A DNA stretch of 23,095 bases from an uncultured archaeon (GTDB lineage: Archaea > Aenigmatarchaeota > Aenigmatarchaeia > GW2011-AR5). Below are positions 20,866 through 23,095 of the stretch, piece by piece; positions within the stretch are counted from its first letter, which is position 1, and each line of letters starts with the position of its first letter. The notes below the pieces were generated by a model. The model was given only the letters and a program-made list of their open reading frames with translations, had not been told where the DNA came from and ran no database searches. The stretch is taken from contig CAIKBN010000093.1 in assembly GCA_903825675.1 (NCBI GenBank), positions 1-23,095 of the forward strand. The letters are read 5' to 3'. The position numbers were made by a program, and so were the translations under genes.

Positions 20866-22974
20866 ATGGCTAAAAAGGCTGATGAAATAATACAAAAACT
20901 AAAGGAAAGCCGTCAAAGGATTAAGGTAGATGCTACAGTAGGAATTACAAAAGGTGCAGGAACTAGAGAATCTGATCCTATTTACTTAGCATTGGTTGCA
21001 AAAAAAAGAGAAAAAAAACCTGCTTTTCTTCTTGATGTCGAAGATACTTATCTTGATGTGCCACCAGGGCAGTTCAGAGAGACTATAGTAAAAGTTATTT
21101 CTGTTAATGGTTTCGATAAGATAGTTTCACTTTCATTACATCAAAATCAGCCATCGCCTGGCCTGACTGTAAATTTAGCTGATCATTCACTTGATACAAT
21201 TCCTAATGGAGAAGTTGCTACAACATTGAGAGTCTGGAGTGCTAATAATGCGTTCGGAGAAACTATAGTAACAGTAACTGCTAAGGGTGGTGGATTAAAA
21301 GATCAATCAGTGCCGGTTACAATACATGTTTCTGACCCACGTCCAAAACCTGCAGGAGACGCAGGAGTACATGGACATGTTTATGACGATGATGAGAGAA
21401 GAGGCATACCTGATGCTAGGGTATATATAGAGATGTTAGGCCTTGAAACTCTGACTGACAATAACGGCTATTATCGTATAATTACTGGTACGCTTGGTGA
21501 TTTTCTGGTGGCTGTTGCGGCAGAGGAACCAATAATCGGTACTGCTAATACAATCAGATTTTATCCATTTCCAGATATCAAGGAAGTAAAGATAGATAAG
21601 GACAAGCTGACAAGGTGTGATTTTGGCTTAAGAAAAGAGAGCAAGATAGCTGGCTTGGATCTTAAAAAAATGGATGTGGAAAACGAGATATCGAAAATAG
21701 AATTCATGTATAATAATGGCAAGATTAGCAGAGACGAGGCAATAAGACAACTTGAGGATTTGTATTATAAGACCAAAAGCCCAGAAGTATCTGATGCACT
21801 TAAAAGTTTATTTGGTATTACATCTCTTTTGAAAAGGGGTGCACCAGGAGGAGTTTCTCATTATCTTGCACCCGTGCCTCCAGTGTCACGCGGGCTCTTT
21901 TTTGGAAAGATTAAGGAAGGTCCTGCACAAACTGTGCAAAGAATGGATCCAAAGATAAGGAGCGCAATAAACTCAGGTAGAAGAGAACTCCAGAAGCAGG
22001 CCAGAGACATTTGCAAAAAGCTTTTACACGATCTAGATAAAAGAGTAAATGCTGCAAAGACAGAAGTCAAAGATAGAAATAAAGAATACAAGGATCTGAT
22101 GGCAGACGCTGATAAGATTGCCAATGCAAAAGGCAGGACAGGACTTTTTGATGCTGCGATGACAGGCAAGACATCAGGTAAGGAAGGTGGCGGCGGAATT
22201 GGTGCTGTATTCGGGATGGTTTCAGAAAGTCTCAAAGGCCTTGAAGGGAATGAAAAAGATAAATTAAATACTGAGCTTATTCTAAAAAAGCTGGATGATG
22301 CTGGCAAAAAGCTTGAAAAGGCAGAAAAGGAGTTTGATGAATTAAGGAAGCTTGAAGCAGACCCTAGGAATGCGATAGAAAGGCTGTTAAATGATCTTAC
22401 AGCTAGGGTAGATCAGATAATAGGCATTCTTATTATGAAGAGGCCTGATTTAGAGGAGAAAAAGGATTTAATAAAACAATCCCTTAATGCCGAGGCAAGG
22501 AGGATTGCATATTGGTATGGATCTATATATAAGAACACTGCTCTTAAAAAATTAAGCTGGGTTGCAGAGAGGGCAATGAACCTGTCATCAGGCATGCAGA
22601 CTTGGGGCGATGTCTGGGGCTTGTTCTGGGATAATATCAAGACAATTATATTCGGGCCATGGGTATGGGGTACGCTGCTGATAATTTTGCAGTGGTTTAT
22701 GATCAGTGCATGGGTTAGTCCCATTATCCCAGGCACGCAGTTCTATCTTTACATGATGCCTTTTTTGCTTGGCCTTTTTACTTTCATGATGAATATAGAG
22801 TCAAGCCGCCAGCCAATGGACTGGATTACGCACATAATATCAGGGGCACTTATAGGCTTTACTACTATATTGCTGCTTATTGCAATATGGACGCCGCAGG
22901 ATTTGGCAACCTTTAATTTTGCTGGCTCCTCAGAAGGGCTTTGGTACAATTCATGGATATTCTTCTTTCAGTGA
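20866..22974 (+). CDS. Large multi-domain membrane protein with carboxypeptidase-regulatory-like domain
   Basis: 702 residues. About 45-160: beta-rich region (VPPGQFRETIVKVISVNGFDK). About 168-265: a carboxypeptidase-regulatory-like beta sandwich (GVHGHVYDDDERRGIPDARV, then TLTDNNGYYRI). About 275-310: short helical pair (NEISKIEFMYNNGKISRDEA) resembling a SHOCT-type module. About 360-560: long Lys/Glu-rich coiled coil with a Gly-rich break (KEGGGGIGAVFG). About 585-680: three to four membrane helices (PWVWGTLLIILQWFMISAWV, YLYMMPFLLGLFTFMM, ISGALIGFTTILLLIAIW). There is no N-terminal signal, so its topology is uncertain. The gene begins with ATG at 20866; its end overlaps a partial downstream frame. 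I do not recognise the whole protein. Confidence 0.75.
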   Translation: MAKKADEIIQKLKESRQRIKVDATVGITKGAGTRESDPIYLALVAKKREKKPAFLLDVEDTYLDVPPGQFRETIVKVISVNGFDKIVSLSLHQNQPSPGLTVNLADHSLDTIPNGEVATTLRVWSANNAFGETIVTVTAKGGGLKDQSVPVTIHVSDPRPKPAGDAGVHGHVYDDDERRGIPDARVYIEMLGLETLTDNNGYYRIITGTLGDFLVAVAAEEPIIGTANTIRFYPFPDIKEVKIDKDKLTRCDFGLRKESKIAGLDLKKMDVENEISKIEFMYNNGKISRDEAIRQLEDLYYKTKSPEVSDALKSLFGITSLLKRGAPGGVSHYLAPVPPVSRGLFFGKIKEGPAQTVQRMDPKIRSAINSGRRELQKQARDICKKLLHDLDKRVNAAKTEVKDRNKEYKDLMADADKIANAKGRTGLFDAAMTGKTSGKEGGGGIGAVFGMVSESLKGLEGNEKDKLNTELILKKLDDAGKKLEKAEKEFDELRKLEADPRNAIERLLNDLTARVDQIIGILIMKRPDLEEKKDLIKQSLNAEARRIAYWYGSIYKNTALKKLSWVAERAMNLSSGMQTWGDVWGLFWDNIKTIIFGPWVWGTLLIILQWFMISAWVSPIIPGTQFYLYMMPFLLGLFTFMMNIESSRQPMDWITHIISGALIGFTTILLLIAIWTPQDLATFNFAGSSEGLWYNSWIFFFQ

Positions 22975-23095
22975 TTATTGGAATTGGATTTTCCAATTTC
23001 CCGAAACATCCAGAACAAAGGATTTTCGATACTTTATTGTTTTTACTGACATTAGGAATTGGTTGTTTTGATTGGGTAAGTAAGAATATAGGACT
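22953..23095 (+). CDS. Partial hydrophobic protein running off the window
   Basis: A frame opens at ATG 22953 (MDILLSVIIGIGFSNFPKHP...) and stays open to the last base, giving 47 codons. It has a hydrophobic N-terminus and a second hydrophobic stretch (TLLFLLTLGIGCF), suggesting a small membrane protein. It overlaps the end of the previous gene by 22 bases, like other overlaps in this genome; a GTG at 22971 would reduce the overlap to 4 bases. Too little is present to name it, and it may not be a gene. Confidence 0.4.
   Translation, partial: MDILLSVIIGIGFSNFPKHPEQRIFDTLLFLLTLGIGCFDWVSKNIG

Overview
The window looks like a piece of an archaeal genome, most likely a small-genome DPANN-type lineage (Woesearchaeota/Pacearchaeota-like; this placement is inference). 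The archaeal signs are an archaeal FBP aldolase/phosphatase, short archaeal triosephosphate isomerase, cupin-type glucose-6-phosphate isomerase, archaeal NMN adenylyltransferase, AMP phosphorylase with ribose-1,5-bisphosphate isomerase, a Pyrococcus-order hydBGDA sulfhydrogenase, TATA-box-like promoters and intron-bearing tRNA genes without encoded CCA. Base composition is AT-rich and genes are densely packed with ATGA and longer overlaps.

Layout. 1-2425 (+): FBP aldolase/phosphatase (5' end outside the window), a small membrane protein, TpiA and NadM. 2414-2878 (-): cupin phosphoglucose isomerase. 2938-5050 (+): HypC, a HypC-like fusion protein, an EamA transporter and a short hydrogenase maturation protease. 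5042-9699 (-): hydB-hydG-hydD-hydA followed by an NAD(P)HX dehydratase. 9757-11938 (+): bacterial-type GAPDH and archaeal PGK. 12025-16547 (+): an unknown protein, ribose-1,5-bisphosphate isomerase, AMP phosphorylase, a phosphoglycerate-mutase-like enzyme and an ATP-cone/Mrr-type nuclease. 16548-19647: an RNA-rich stretch with four tRNA genes (Ser-CGA, Ser-TGA, Gly-GCC, Leu probably CAA), a candidate structured RNA, many hairpin repeats and two small proteins. 19648-23095 (+): large membrane-anchored proteins of unknown role.

How the genes fit together. Glucose-6-phosphate isomerase, FBP aldolase/phosphatase, TPI, GAPDH, PGK and a mutase cover much of glycolysis/gluconeogenesis. AMP phosphorylase and R15P isomerase would feed AMP ribose into that pathway through ribulose-1,5-bisphosphate; RuBisCO is not in the window. 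The cytosolic NAD(P)-linked [NiFe] hydrogenase can dispose of or recover the reductant. HypC and the C-terminal protease mature its large subunit, and the NAD(P)HX dehydratase repairs damaged cofactor.

The most unusual part is 16.5-19.6 kb. All four tRNA genes carry inserts with hairpins, and the tRNA-Ser(TGA) gene is interrupted twice at non-anticodon sites (D arm and T arm). Most inserts resemble short hairpin repeats that also lie between genes, in a tRNA leader and in one coding sequence. I describe these as two dispersed hairpin families, A and B; the families are read by eye and have not been tested by alignment or folding.
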